Source: an uncultured Prevotellaceae bacterium
GTDB lineage: Bacteria; Bacteroidota; Bacteroidia; Bacteroidales; Bacteroidaceae
Length of the DNA stretch: 52,919 nucleotides
Reading direction: 5' to 3'
Assembly (NCBI GenBank): GCA_902761905.1
Contig: CACWMK010000014.1
Location: forward strand, 1 to 52,919
Positions 15,587-24,336 of the stretch are shown here, one piece after another (position 1 is the stretch's first letter; the number at the start of each line of letters is the position of its first letter). Position numbers and translations under genes: made by a program. Below the pieces are notes generated by a model. It was given only the letters and a program-made list of their open reading frames with translations. It searched no databases and had not been told where the DNA came from.

Positions 15587-15672
15587 TAATGGACAATTAT
15601 GATGAGTAAACGACTGTACATTTTCCTGGCGATAGCTCAATTATCAATTGTCAACTGTCAATTGTCAATTGC
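15570..15672 (+). repeat. AATTGACA/TGTCAATT inverted repeat spanning the adaptor stop and the TolC start
   Basis: The left arm (ATTGACAATTGACAAATG onward, about 15570-15598) and the right arm (CAATTATCAATTGTCAACTG onward, 15638-15672) are inverted copies. The left arm supplies the adaptor's stop and the TolC start region. The right arm encodes LSIVNCQLSI within the TolC signal peptide. This repeat type is common in Bacteroidales genomes. Confidence 0.8.
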
Positions 15673-17074
15673 TCAGCGTCGCGTGGTGCTCGATCTTGAC
15701 CGTACGATAAGCCTGTCAACCGACAGCTCGTTGTCGGCACAGAAGTACCAGAGCGTTTACGATGTTTCGCGCTATGAGTATCTGTCGTGGCAGGCATCGC
15801 GCAAACCGCAGATTTCACTCCAGTCGACACCTGTGATGTACGAGCGCTATATGACCCAGCGATACGTGTCTACCGAGGATGTGGATGTGTACCGCCAGCA
15901 GCGCACGTTCTACTCGCAGGCAGGAATTTCGGCCACACAGACCATGGAGAACTGGGGTGGCTACTTCTATGGCTCTACCCAGCTGGGATTCCTGCGCACA
16001 TTCGGCGATCAGAATCAGACACAGTTTATGACCGTGCCTGTGGCAGTAGGGTATAAGCAGGATCTGCTGTTTTACAACCCGCTGAAGTGGGCCAAGAAGA
16101 TTGAACCGCTCAAGTTGGCACGCGCAGAGAAGGAACTCGTCTATGGCATAGAAACCACTTCGGAGGAGGCTGTTGCCCGATTCTTCACCCTGGCGCTGGC
16201 ACAAGACCAGCAGCGCATGGCCGAGGAGTATCTGGCATCGTGCGACACTATCTATGCCATTGCCGAACGCCGATATAAGATAGCCAGCATACCAAAGGCA
16301 GAGCTCAGCATGCTGGAGCTGCAGAAGACCAATGCCCGCACCTCTCTGACCAATGCTCGTATCGCCCGCAACCGTGCTGCCAAGGAGTTAGCCACATATC
16401 TGGGCATGGACCGTGCCACCGATATCGAGCTCATCATACCATCGGTAATAGGCTCCATGCACATCGATGCTACCGAGGCCATCGCACTGGCCCGTGAGAA
16501 CAATCCTACATATCTGGCCAAACGACAGACCACAGCCGAGGCTCGTCGCGAGGCCGAACGCGCCAAGGTCGAGAAGAATTTTAGCGTGAGTCTCGATGCC
16601 AGCGTAGGTCTGAACCAGGTGGCCGATAATTTCAGCGAGGCTTATCGTAATCTGCTGAGTCAGGACAAGGCCACCATCACACTGTCTATCCCTCTGAAGG
16701 ACTGGGGTAAACGCAAGAATGCCTATCTGGCAGCCCGCAGCACAGTAGATGTGGCCGAACGTGCAGAGCAGGAGTCGGCACGCGACATAGAGTTGGAGGT
16801 AGCACTGACCGTGGCCGACTTTAATGAGCGCCAGTCGATAGTGGAAACCTCGCGCCAGGCTCTAACCATAGCCGAAGACACCTATGCTCAGACCTTGCAG
16901 CGCTTTATCCGCGCCCAGGCCAATGCCTACGATCTGTCGCTGGCCCAGAGTCACTGGCAGACGGCCCGCCAGAATCAGATAGCCTCGCTACAAAACTACT
17001 GGCTATCCTATTTCCACCTCCGCCGCCTAACCCTCTACGACTATCAGCACAATAAGTCAATAACTTACAAATAG
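15599..17074 (+). CDS. TolC-family outer membrane efflux protein
   Basis: A 491-residue outer membrane factor and last gene of the export operon, 12 bases after the adaptor. It has the two long helical halves of TolC proteins (about 170-260 and 380-470), with ARFFTLALAQDQQRMAEEYL and AQTLQRFIRAQANAYDLSLA, and beta-barrel segments around WGGYFYGSTQLGF and NFSVSLDASVGLNQ. It would form the outer-membrane exit duct for peptides leaving through the ABC exporters. The signal peptide (MMSKRLYIFLAIAQLSIVNC) is partly composed of an inverted repeat. Two Met codons in a row make 15599 or 15602 possible starts. A perfect hairpin follows the gene. Confidence 0.9.
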   Translation: MMSKRLYIFLAIAQLSIVNCQLSIAQRRVVLDLDRTISLSTDSSLSAQKYQSVYDVSRYEYLSWQASRKPQISLQSTPVMYERYMTQRYVSTEDVDVYRQQRTFYSQAGISATQTMENWGGYFYGSTQLGFLRTFGDQNQTQFMTVPVAVGYKQDLLFYNPLKWAKKIEPLKLARAEKELVYGIETTSEEAVARFFTLALAQDQQRMAEEYLASCDTIYAIAERRYKIASIPKAELSMLELQKTNARTSLTNARIARNRAAKELATYLGMDRATDIELIIPSVIGSMHIDATEAIALARENNPTYLAKRQTTAEARREAERAKVEKNFSVSLDASVGLNQVADNFSEAYRNLLSQDKATITLSIPLKDWGKRKNAYLAARSTVDVAERAEQESARDIELEVALTVADFNERQSIVETSRQALTIAEDTYAQTLQRFIRAQANAYDLSLAQSHWQTARQNQIASLQNYWLSYFHLRRLTLYDYQHNKSITYK

Positions 17075-17084
17075 AGATAAAAGA

Positions 17085-17118
17085 GAATCGGGTGCTCAGT
17101 TTGTCGGGCACCCGATTC
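17085..17118 (+). terminator. Hairpin terminator of the peptide-export operon
   Basis: GAATCGGGTGC (17085-17095) pairs perfectly with GCACCCGATTC (17108-17118), an 11-bp stem followed by TGTTGTTGT. The T-run is interrupted, but the position right after the operon supports the call. Confidence 0.8.
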
Positions 17119-17142
17119 TGTTGTTGTATACTTCCCCCCCTA

Positions 17143-17239
17143 TGTCATCTCGACTAAGCGCAGCGCATGGAGAGATCTCTCGACTTCTTGCGTCCCTTCG
17201 GTAGCAAGCGAACAGAGCTCGAGCGCGCTCGACATGACA
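17143..17239 (+). repeat. TGTCATCTCGA hairpin repeat, copy E
   Basis: This copy starts TGTCATCTCGACTAAGCG at 17143 and ends CTCGACATGACA at 17239, with an extra central hairpin region. It has no ladder of extra arm copies. It sits between the export operon and the sulfatase unit. The 105 bases from here to 17345 hold nothing I recognise. Confidence 0.85.
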
Positions 17240-17344
17240 GCGGTGGGGATGAGAAAAGCGTTAGCCGCCTATCCTTATGATAGCCGTTGGGATAGAACAT
17301 GTTGTCGCTTGAGTGTACGTACGAAACTTAGTTGTAATTAGATG

Positions 17345-18508
17345 TTATAGTTTGATAATTTTAGGTATGCGCTGCTTGAAGTAGCTGAAGAACATGCGGT
17401 AGCCGGGACACAGGTAGTTGCGGCGCTCAGGACCGTTCAGCGTCATGCGCTCATCGAGTCGGTCCTTGGGACAACCACCGAAGCATAGATCGGCTACGTC
17501 GCAATGCAGACAGACGCTGGGCAGACTGTCGAGTTTGTATTCGCCAAACTTGCGATTGGTCTCCATCATGTCGTAAAGCGGTGCTTTAAGTATGTTGCCG
17601 ACGCGGTATTCGGGGAATACGTAGCGGTCGCAGCGATACAGGTCGCCGTTCTTCTCGATCACACCGCAGTGGCCGCATACAGCCTCGTGTACGCACAGCC
17701 CGGCTGGGCGACGTGTAAGGTTGCCTATGGTAGCCTCGATCACCTGTACAAACTTACGACCTACATCGTGCCGACTCCACTCATCGAGGATAGTGCATAG
17801 AAATCTGCCATAATCCTCGGCAGGCACTGTAAATGGTGCCAGACAGCGTGGCTGGTTGCTGTAGATGCCTGGTGGCAGCGCTACATTGCCACTGCCATGA
17901 TGCGGCAGGCTCTCTACCACAGGCAGAAACTGCATATAGTTGCTGAACTCGCGCAGAAAGCGGTATACCTCTGAGGCATGCGTAGCATTGGCTGCATTCA
18001 CAGTGGTCAGGGTGTTAAACTCTACGCCATGTTTCAGCAGTAGTTCCAGTCCGTGCATTGTACGGCTGAAGGTACCTTCGCCATGGGCATCCTTGCGATA
18101 GATGTTATGCAGATGCTCTGGACCGTCGATGCTCAAGCCTATACGATAGTTGTTGTCGCGAAAAAACTTGCACCAGTCATCTGTGAGTAGCGTGCCGTTA
18201 GTCTGCAGCGTATTAAGTATGCGGCGCCCTTGGCCATACTTCTGCTGCAGAGCCATCGCCCGCTCAAAGAATGGTATGCCGGCCATGGTGGGCTCGCCAC
18301 CATGCCAGGCAAACTCTATCTCAGCATACTGCCCGTGTATCTCGATGACCTGCCTTACGTAGCTCTCCAGTACCTCATCAGTCATAAGAGAATGGCCAGC
18401 GGCATTGCCGCTCGCCTTCCCTAGATAATAACAGTACTCGCACCTAAGGTTGCAAGCCGCACCTATGGGCTTTACCTCGATGGCGTAGTGTCGCAGGTCG
18501 TCGCTCAT
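17345..18508 (-). CDS. Anaerobic sulfatase-maturating enzyme (radical SAM/SPASM)
   Basis: A 387-residue radical SAM enzyme that converts the active-site Cys or Ser of sulfatases to formylglycine. The SAM cluster motif is in CNLRCEYCYYLGK, the family motif in IGLSIDGPEHLH, and the SPASM cysteines are in CVHEAVCGHCG and SVCLHCDVADLCFGGCPKDR. The gene starts nine bases after the stop of the sulfatase it presumably activates, on the same strand. Radical SAM/SPASM enzymes can also modify peptides, and the peptide-export locus lies just upstream on the other strand, but motif set, length and the sulfatase partner favour maturase. Confidence 0.93.
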   Translation of the reverse strand: MSDDLRHYAIEVKPIGAACNLRCEYCYYLGKASGNAAGHSLMTDEVLESYVRQVIEIHGQYAEIEFAWHGGEPTMAGIPFFERAMALQQKYGQGRRILNTLQTNGTLLTDDWCKFFRDNNYRIGLSIDGPEHLHNIYRKDAHGEGTFSRTMHGLELLLKHGVEFNTLTTVNAANATHASEVYRFLREFSNYMQFLPVVESLPHHGSGNVALPPGIYSNQPRCLAPFTVPAEDYGRFLCTILDEWSRHDVGRKFVQVIEATIGNLTRRPAGLCVHEAVCGHCGVIEKNGDLYRCDRYVFPEYRVGNILKAPLYDMMETNRKFGEYKLDSLPSVCLHCDVADLCFGGCPKDRLDERMTLNGPERRNYLCPGYRMFFSYFKQRIPKIIKL

Positions 18509-18517
18509 TCTCAGTAT

Positions 18518-20179
18518 TTAGTTCGTTCGGTTATAAATACTGATACCGCCTGCATATCCACCGCCTGGCATTACCTCATGTCCGTCGTCGGTGCCTATTT
18601 CGTGCTGGATGAGGGCGTTGAGTTTCTGGTTCATCATCTCTACCAGCGATTGGTTGGCGTTGTCCTTAGGCCAGGCCAGATTCTCGGTCTCGCTGCTGCC
18701 ATACTGGTAAAGCTCCACATCGTTGTTGGCCCATAGCGCCTCATAGTCGGCTGGGGTGTTGAAGTTGAGTGGTGAGAAGTAGCGTGCGAACTTGTATTCG
18801 GGAGTGATGATGCCACGCACAAATCCACGCTTACTGATGTCGGCACGATAGGCAGGCTTCAGAGCAGGGTTGAGTACGAATGCACTATCGATCATAGAGA
18901 GCATCTCGAAGCAGAACAGTGCGCCCTCGCTGTTACGGATGTCGGTAGCCGGATCCTTAACGGCTGGCATCAGCGAATGTCCGTGCAGCGCAGCGGTGAT
19001 GCTGTTGAACTGCAGCTGATTGCCTGCAGTGGCTATATCTACAAATGTAGGAGCCAGATCCAGGTGCGAAGTAAGGTTCTTGCAGTGGCGTCCGCCTTGA
19101 ATCTCAGGATGATATATAATCAGAGGCACATGGATGTTGTTTTCGTAGATGTTGCCACCCTTACCCTTCATACCATGCTCGCCCTGCAGTTCGCCATGGT
19201 CGCTGGTATAGACGATGATGGTGTTCTTCATCATTCCGGCCTGCTCCAGATAGTTGAGCAACTTCAGCATGTGGTTATCCTCATCCTGAATGGTGTTGAA
19301 GTAATAGTCGCGGAAGCGCTTCCAACTGGTTTCCGATGCAGGTGTAGGACCAACCATGCGTTCCCAATTGTAGTGATACTCGGTATGAGCCTGTGGACGC
19401 CCTGGCTTTTCGAGTGGTTCGTTCCAGGTAGCAGGCACGGGCACGTCGTAGGTCTTCTGGTAGAGTGCCACACCTTCTGGTTCGGGCACACCCTCGCCTG
19501 CGATACCGCCAATACCGTCCTCATTGAAATACATAATATCGTGCGGATTCAGGAAGTTTACAGCCAGGAAGAAACTCTGTCCGTCGCTGTTAAGCTGTTT
19601 CCCTTTTGTCTCCAGCCACTCGATTGAGTTGTCGGCAATGGTGCCGTCTTCGTGCAATCCCTCATATACAGCACCATACATGTCGCCCTCGGTCCAGTCG
19701 CTGAATCCGTATTCCTCCAGACTCTCGGTATCTTTCGATACATGCCACTTGCCCTTAAAGGCTGTATAGTAGCCGGCCTGGCGCAGCATATCGCCCACAG
19801 TAGGCAGATCGCGCGGCATGTCGTTAACAAATGCATAGTTGGTGTTGTCGAGCATGCATGTCTCGGTGATGTGGCGGCCGGTGTAGATAACCGAACGGCT
19901 ACTGGTCGACACATTGGCGCATGCATAGTGTTTCTCGAACGTAGTGCCTATCTGGCGCAGGCGCTCGCGGGCTGCGTAGTCGCTACCGGCAGGATATTGC
20001 TCCATGTAGGCCTCCTGGTCGCAGGTGATAAACACGATGTTGTACTTGCCGTCGGCATTAGGCGTAGGCTTAGTCTCGTTTGCCGGGTTGTCCACCACGT
20101 CGGCACAACCAGCCAGCAGTGCTGCTCCGGTAGAAAGCAGTGCTGCTGAGTAAAGTCGGTGATTCTGATTTGTTTTCAT
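18518..20179 (-). CDS. Serine-type sulfatase lipoprotein (arylsulfatase family S1)
   Basis: A 553-residue S1 sulfatase with a lipobox (GAALLAGCAD), so it is expected at the cell envelope. The formylglycine motif reads S-T-S-S-R (ANVSTSSRSVIYTGRH), a serine-type site that needs an anaerobic maturase, which is the next gene. Other family motifs are YTAFKGKWHVSK, VNFLNPHD, TSDHGELQGEHGMKGKGGNI and LDLAPTFVDIA. The substrate is unknown; S1 enzymes of gut Bacteroidales release sulfate from mucin glycans or glycosaminoglycans. Three tandem repeats upstream are likely operators for the AraC-family gene next door. Confidence 0.92.
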   Translation of the reverse strand: MKTNQNHRLYSAALLSTGAALLAGCADVVDNPANETKPTPNADGKYNIVFITCDQEAYMEQYPAGSDYAARERLRQIGTTFEKHYACANVSTSSRSVIYTGRHITETCMLDNTNYAFVNDMPRDLPTVGDMLRQAGYYTAFKGKWHVSKDTESLEEYGFSDWTEGDMYGAVYEGLHEDGTIADNSIEWLETKGKQLNSDGQSFFLAVNFLNPHDIMYFNEDGIGGIAGEGVPEPEGVALYQKTYDVPVPATWNEPLEKPGRPQAHTEYHYNWERMVGPTPASETSWKRFRDYYFNTIQDEDNHMLKLLNYLEQAGMMKNTIIVYTSDHGELQGEHGMKGKGGNIYENNIHVPLIIYHPEIQGGRHCKNLTSHLDLAPTFVDIATAGNQLQFNSITAALHGHSLMPAVKDPATDIRNSEGALFCFEMLSMIDSAFVLNPALKPAYRADISKRGFVRGIITPEYKFARYFSPLNFNTPADYEALWANNDVELYQYGSSETENLAWPKDNANQSLVEMMNQKLNALIQHEIGTDDGHEVMPGGGYAGGISIYNRTN

Positions 20180-20212
20180 ACAGTCATAATGCTATGGATT
20201 GATTTATGGATG

Positions 20213-20316
20213 CAAATTTACGTATAGTGCTACGTAAAGGCTTTCCCCTTGTCGTAAATACGATGAGAGGAAAGAAGAAATACGCCGAAAGGAAAGAAAT
20301 ACGGCGAGAGGAAAGA
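20213..20316 (-). promoter_or_regulatory. Promoter and triple tandem operator-like repeats upstream of the sulfatase
   Basis: On the minus strand three about 20-bp direct repeats stand in a row: TCTTTCCTCTCGCCGTATTT (20316-20297), TCTTTCCTTTCGGCGTATTT (20297-20278) and TCTTTCCTCTCATCGTATTT (20275-20256). A -7 box TAAATTTG lies at 20220-20213. The first repeat abuts the stop codon of the AraC gene. They are probably binding sites of that regulator. Confidence 0.65.
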
Positions 20317-20320
20317 CGGT

Positions 20321-21478
20321 TTATCTTTGCTGGCGGTAGGCTGATGGCGACTCTTTGCCCAGTTGCTTGAAGGCCTTGGTCATCGAGGCGGGCGACGAGA
20401 ATCCACACTCTTCGGCTATCACCAGCAGGCGCTCGTCGGGGCGGGCTGTTATCAGACTGATGGCATGGCGCACGCGGTGCTGACATATCATATCGTAGAA
20501 CGACTGATATCCACTGCGCCGTATTACCTCCGACAGGTAGGTAGCATTGGTGCCCAGTCGCGCGGTCAGCATGTCGCTGGTGATGTGTTGCTCGGTAAAT
20601 ATCCGCTCCTTGGTCAGCAGTTCATCCAGATGGCGACTCATCTGGGCAAAACGCTCTTCGGTAAGTCTGAACGATCCTGTGGCTGACGATGGTTTGGATG
20701 ATACCTCGGCAGTTTCCTCGAAGGCATCTGTCTCGGCTGGCTGCTGTTGCTTTTCATCGTATGGTTGTCGCCACGGGTTGAGCGTAAAGATACAGAACCA
20801 GATGTTTACCCCCGTAAAGATTACATCGCGCACAGCTTTTACTATCGCGTTGTCGGCATAGAAGTTTACGGCCATCAGTACGCATATGGCAGTTGGCAAC
20901 CATTGTATATATTGCGCAAATCGCACGGGGAAGTCTTCGCTGTCGGCGTAAGTGTCTTCGTTGGCACGGCGCACGGCCTGTCCTATCTTGAGTGCCATGC
21001 GTACCGACAGCATAAAGTAGGCGGCAAACACCGCACTCACAGCCAGGAATACCCATGGACGGTGTCCATCGGGCAATGTGATCACTCCTACAGCCTGTAG
21101 CAGTAGTGGGGCTAGTATAATAGCAGCAGGCATAAACAGCCAGATGCGCCTGTGGTTCAGAATGCTCTTATTACTGGCATTGCGCCCCGCAAAGAAATAG
21201 CCTTGACACATCACCAGCATCTGCAGCGAAAAGATCAGCACTGCAAATGCGTTGACGTATAACAGTGCATCGTCATCGCCCACATGTAGCAGGTAGGGCA
21301 GCTCCATTATCTGCATCAGGTAGAGTGCACCTACCGACCGCTGGGCAGGAAAAAGCTCATGGAAGTGGTCGTTATATGCTTTTGGGCGATAGTACCATTT
21401 AAGTATCCATCCGTACAAATTAGTAAGGATGAAGGCCATGTTGGCTGCAAACAGTAGCAAATATCCAGTTGTAGGCAT
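20321..21478 (-). CDS. AraC-family regulator with multi-pass membrane N-terminus
   Basis: A 385-residue protein. About residues 1-235 form six or seven hydrophobic segments (LLLFAANMAFILTNLYGWIL, VLIFSLQMLVMCQGYFFAG, IICVLMAVNF-like stretches). The C-terminal AraC domain (about 280-385) has HITSDMLTARLGTNATYLSE, YQSFYDMICQHRVRHAISLI and CGFSSPASMTKAFKQLGKES. It lies upstream of the sulfatase and maturase on the same strand and probably controls them through the triple repeats next to its stop. The membrane part may sense a glycan or envelope signal. No sensor ligand can be read from the sequence. Confidence 0.85.
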   Translation of the reverse strand: MPTTGYLLLFAANMAFILTNLYGWILKWYYRPKAYNDHFHELFPAQRSVGALYLMQIMELPYLLHVGDDDALLYVNAFAVLIFSLQMLVMCQGYFFAGRNASNKSILNHRRIWLFMPAAIILAPLLLQAVGVITLPDGHRPWVFLAVSAVFAAYFMLSVRMALKIGQAVRRANEDTYADSEDFPVRFAQYIQWLPTAICVLMAVNFYADNAIVKAVRDVIFTGVNIWFCIFTLNPWRQPYDEKQQQPAETDAFEETAEVSSKPSSATGSFRLTEERFAQMSRHLDELLTKERIFTEQHITSDMLTARLGTNATYLSEVIRRSGYQSFYDMICQHRVRHAISLITARPDERLLVIAEECGFSSPASMTKAFKQLGKESPSAYRQQR

Positions 21479-21500
21479 AAGGAACAGTCAATTATGGGCG

Positions 21501-21559
21501 CAAAGATACAAAAATTATTTTAGAAACAATAATTGTTACCATATTTATTTGTACCTTTG
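21501..21559. promoter_or_regulatory. Divergent promoters for the AraC gene (minus) and the unknown secreted protein (plus)
   Basis: The minus-strand -7 box TATCTTTG lies at 21508-21501, 23 bases before the AraC start. The plus-strand -7 box TACCTTTG lies at 21552-21559, about 40 bases before the next start. The -33 elements are weak on both sides. Confidence 0.55.
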
Positions 21560-21599
21560 CCGCCGGATTTGTGATAAGAACAGTAAAAATATAATAAAG

Positions 21600-22643
21600 A
21601 TGAAAAAGTTTTGTTTAGCGATATTTGCATTGGCAATGATTAGTGAGCCTGCCGATGCACAGTTTTTGAAGAAACTGTTTAAGAAGAAGGCTAAGACAGA
21701 GAAGAAGGCCCAGAAGAAGACTGATGGTATTGACGACGACGCACAGGTGGCACTGGCTGATTTTGCCACACTGGCCGATAACACAAATAACCGCAATGCC
21801 TTTATGGACATCCCCCTTGGCATAAAGGCTGATAGATTTGAGAAGCAGTTGCTGCAGAAGGGTTTCGCAGAGCGAAAGCTGGAGGGAAACCATACCGGCA
21901 AGTCGTATATCTACGATGGTGAGGTGTATGGCGCAAAATCTACTGTTACCCTGGCTGTGAGCGACCAGACCGATCGTGTGTATGCGGTAGATGTGACTGA
22001 TAACACCATCTATGCTTCGGAGAAGGAGGTGAAGGCACGTTTCTCGATGATAAAGAGCGAACTGCAGAAGGTGTACGGCCGCGGCTATGTGGACAATCAG
22101 GGCGAGGCATATACCATACAGACACGTCTGGGCACAGTTAATCTGCACTACGAGCGTGGCTCGCTGACTAGCAGCTACACAATGGGCTTTGCTCTGGATG
22201 ATGCCAAGGCATATCAGATGGCATATCAGGAGATGGACGATAAGGAGTATGAGACTGCTCCAAGAAACATAGAAGCCGGTCTGGCCGCTGCCTGCAACCA
22301 TACCGACCTGGTGGGTCTGGGTGTGCGCTTGCTTCAGAACCGTACAGTGAAGGGAGCCCAGACAGTACTGACTAACTACGACTTTACACTGGGCAAGGCT
22401 ACTGCTAAGGCTATCCCTGCATCATTCAATATGGATGGCTATCAGGCCACGGCATCGCTAGCCCGTAAAAAGCAGGCCATCACTGCCATCACGCTTACAG
22501 CTACCGATGATGCAGAGGCTGTGTGCAAGGACCTGAAGACCTACGGTTTTACCTCGGCCGACCAGAAGACCTGGCGCCAAGGTAAGATGACAGCCGTAGT
22601 TTCGGCCGACAAGCAAGGTCGTGTGGTGCTTACCCTGCGATAA
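21600..22643 (+). CDS. Secreted protein of unknown function, 347 aa
   Basis: Translation from 21600 gives a signal peptide (MKKFCLAIFALAMISEPADA) followed by a Lys-rich stretch (FLKKLFKKKAKTEKKAQKK). A soluble region then contains two similar alpha/beta units: NAFMDIPLGIKADRFEKQLL...GFAERKLEGN and an end part with TATDDAEAVCKDLKTYGFTS. It resembles exported Bacteroidales proteins of unknown role. The start matches the promoter spacing, and an upstream in-frame extension would cross that promoter. It is convergent with the alpha-amylase gene, and a GATAAGC/GCTTATC hairpin overlaps both stop codons (22639-22659). Confidence 0.75.
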   Translation: MKKFCLAIFALAMISEPADAQFLKKLFKKKAKTEKKAQKKTDGIDDDAQVALADFATLADNTNNRNAFMDIPLGIKADRFEKQLLQKGFAERKLEGNHTGKSYIYDGEVYGAKSTVTLAVSDQTDRVYAVDVTDNTIYASEKEVKARFSMIKSELQKVYGRGYVDNQGEAYTIQTRLGTVNLHYERGSLTSSYTMGFALDDAKAYQMAYQEMDDKEYETAPRNIEAGLAAACNHTDLVGLGVRLLQNRTVKGAQTVLTNYDFTLGKATAKAIPASFNMDGYQATASLARKKQAITAITLTATDDAEAVCKDLKTYGFTSADQKTWRQGKMTAVVSADKQGRVVLTLR

Positions 22644-22654
22644 GCTTGTGGTGC

Positions 22655-24223
22655 TTATCTCAAGATGATCTTTCTACCGGCATGGATGTATAGGCCGGGT
22701 GTAGTGGGTGCGTCGACGACGCACCCATTAATATTGTAGTATCTGCTATCGGTGGATTTGTTGCTAGCAGATGGTTGATTGCGGATGGCAGTGCCGGTAT
22801 TGGGATCTTGCTCAGGAAAGCTGCCGCGTACGTATACGCGGTAGCCTTTTGCATCTATATTGAATGTTTGTGTGGCATTAAGAGTGGTCTGCTTGCGACT
22901 TGTGCCTTGGGCAATTGTCTCGCTATCGAGCCATAGGCTCCATTCGCCTTCGTCGATACCCTCGATAGTGGCAGTGCCATCGGTAGTGCCCATGTTGAGT
23001 ACTACCAGTACCTGACTGTCGCCAAGCGTGCGGGTATATGCCAGTACACTGGAACTGCCTGATACGTTGAGAAAGTTGACTGCAGGATTCTGAGCGGCTG
23101 TCTTACTGTCGCTAAGGGCAGGGATAGCATGCTTAAGAGCAAAGAGTGTTCGCAGGGTATTAAGCATCTTGTTGTCCTTAGTGTTCCAATCTATCTTGGT
23201 GTCGTGGAAATAGTCGAGGGCCTGATTGCCACCTGTCTCCTGTCCGTTGTAAATAAGCGGCATGCCGTAGAGGGTGTAGGCAAACACGGTGAGAGGATAG
23301 CGGTTGTCGCCATATTTCTGGGTGAGTGTCTTCTTACTCTCGTTATAGTTCTGGTCGTGATTGGTAATATAGAGCATACGACCAAACGAAAGACTGCTTG
23401 AGCCCTCAATTAGTGTGTTGGCAAAAGCCTTAAGTCGGGCAGAGGTGCTGGTGGTGCCATAGTTGGCCAAACTAGACTGGAAGCGCCAAGCATAATCGTA
23501 GTCGAAACCTACTTCCTTCAGACGTGTGGCATCGTTTGCAATATCAGCCTCGCCAAGGAATGTGATGATCTTATCTGTCTTATACTCTTTAATCATCGGG
23601 ATTGTGGTTTGCCAATACGAAGCGGGAATCTTGGGACTGCTGATGTAGTCGCAGCGATAGCCATCGATATCTGCTTCGTCGATCCAGAACTTAAGACAGT
23701 CGTTCATGGCATTGACCAGATCAGGATTATTATAGTCCAACTGCCATACATCGCCGTAGTTGTTGGGGTGAATCATGTTGCCGCCGCTGGTGGCATAGTA
23801 TTCGGGGTGAGATGTAACCCAGTCGGCATCGGTAGCAGTGTGGTTGGGCACCCAGTCGAGCCATACCTCCATGTTAAGTTGGTGTGCACGGCTAACGAAT
23901 GATTTCAGGTCGGCTATAGTGCCGTATTCAGGATTTGTCTGCTTGAAGTTCTTGGCTGCGTAGGGACTGTTGATACCTCCGCCGCGAGGGTAGATAGGCA
24001 TGAGCCATACAATGTCGATGCCAAGCGACTTGAGCTCATCAAGACGGGCCTGAGCAGCGGCAAAGGTGCCGGCCTGTGTGAAAGAGCCCACGTTCATCTC
24101 GTAGATTACTCGATGTCCCTCGCTGTGCTTTTCGGCAGAATTGTTGATCTCGTCGACATAGTCGGCTGCCATCATGGTGCCTGCCGAAAGGGCTAGAAAG
24201 AGCAGTAAAAGATATTTCTTCAT
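22655..24223 (-). CDS. Secreted GH13 alpha-amylase family enzyme (starch locus)
   Basis: A 522-residue glycoside hydrolase family 13 enzyme with a signal peptide (MKKYLLLLFLALSAGTMMA). Conserved regions are LDWVPNHT, the nucleophile Asp in DGYRCDYIS, the acid/base Glu in ITFLGEADI and the third acid in ITNHDQNYN. It cuts alpha-1,4-glucans such as starch or glycogen. The C-terminus ends in a short motif, YNINGCVVDAPTTPGLYI, then HAGRKIILR, similar in layout to that of the next gene upstream and reminiscent of a type IX secretion tail. It is the last gene of the minus-strand starch operon, 113 bases after its neighbour. That gap holds a GGGGC/GCCCC hairpin (about 24250-24285) that may tune expression. 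Confidence 0.93.
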   Translation of the reverse strand: MKKYLLLLFLALSAGTMMAADYVDEINNSAEKHSEGHRVIYEMNVGSFTQAGTFAAAQARLDELKSLGIDIVWLMPIYPRGGGINSPYAAKNFKQTNPEYGTIADLKSFVSRAHQLNMEVWLDWVPNHTATDADWVTSHPEYYATSGGNMIHPNNYGDVWQLDYNNPDLVNAMNDCLKFWIDEADIDGYRCDYISSPKIPASYWQTTIPMIKEYKTDKIITFLGEADIANDATRLKEVGFDYDYAWRFQSSLANYGTTSTSARLKAFANTLIEGSSSLSFGRMLYITNHDQNYNESKKTLTQKYGDNRYPLTVFAYTLYGMPLIYNGQETGGNQALDYFHDTKIDWNTKDNKMLNTLRTLFALKHAIPALSDSKTAAQNPAVNFLNVSGSSSVLAYTRTLGDSQVLVVLNMGTTDGTATIEGIDEGEWSLWLDSETIAQGTSRKQTTLNATQTFNIDAKGYRVYVRGSFPEQDPNTGTAIRNQPSASNKSTDSRYYNINGCVVDAPTTPGLYIHAGRKIILR

Positions 24224-24336
24224 AATCGTAAATGTTTAAAGTGAAAAGTGGGGCGACCGATCTTCGCAGAGCAGTCAGCCCCTGTTAACAGTAATACCAA
24301 TGTATGATGAAGCAGGTGCTTACTGTTTTGGTGATA

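Noticed and set aside
17240-17345. Possible tRNA or small RNA between the export operon and the maturase
   Set aside because: No cloverleaf, promoter or terminator can be found in these 105 bases.
17345-18508. Radical SAM/SPASM enzyme as a modifying enzyme of the exported peptides
   Set aside because: Length, cysteine pattern and the immediately adjacent serine-type sulfatase identify it as an anaerobic sulfatase maturase. It lies on the other strand behind a terminator and a repeat.
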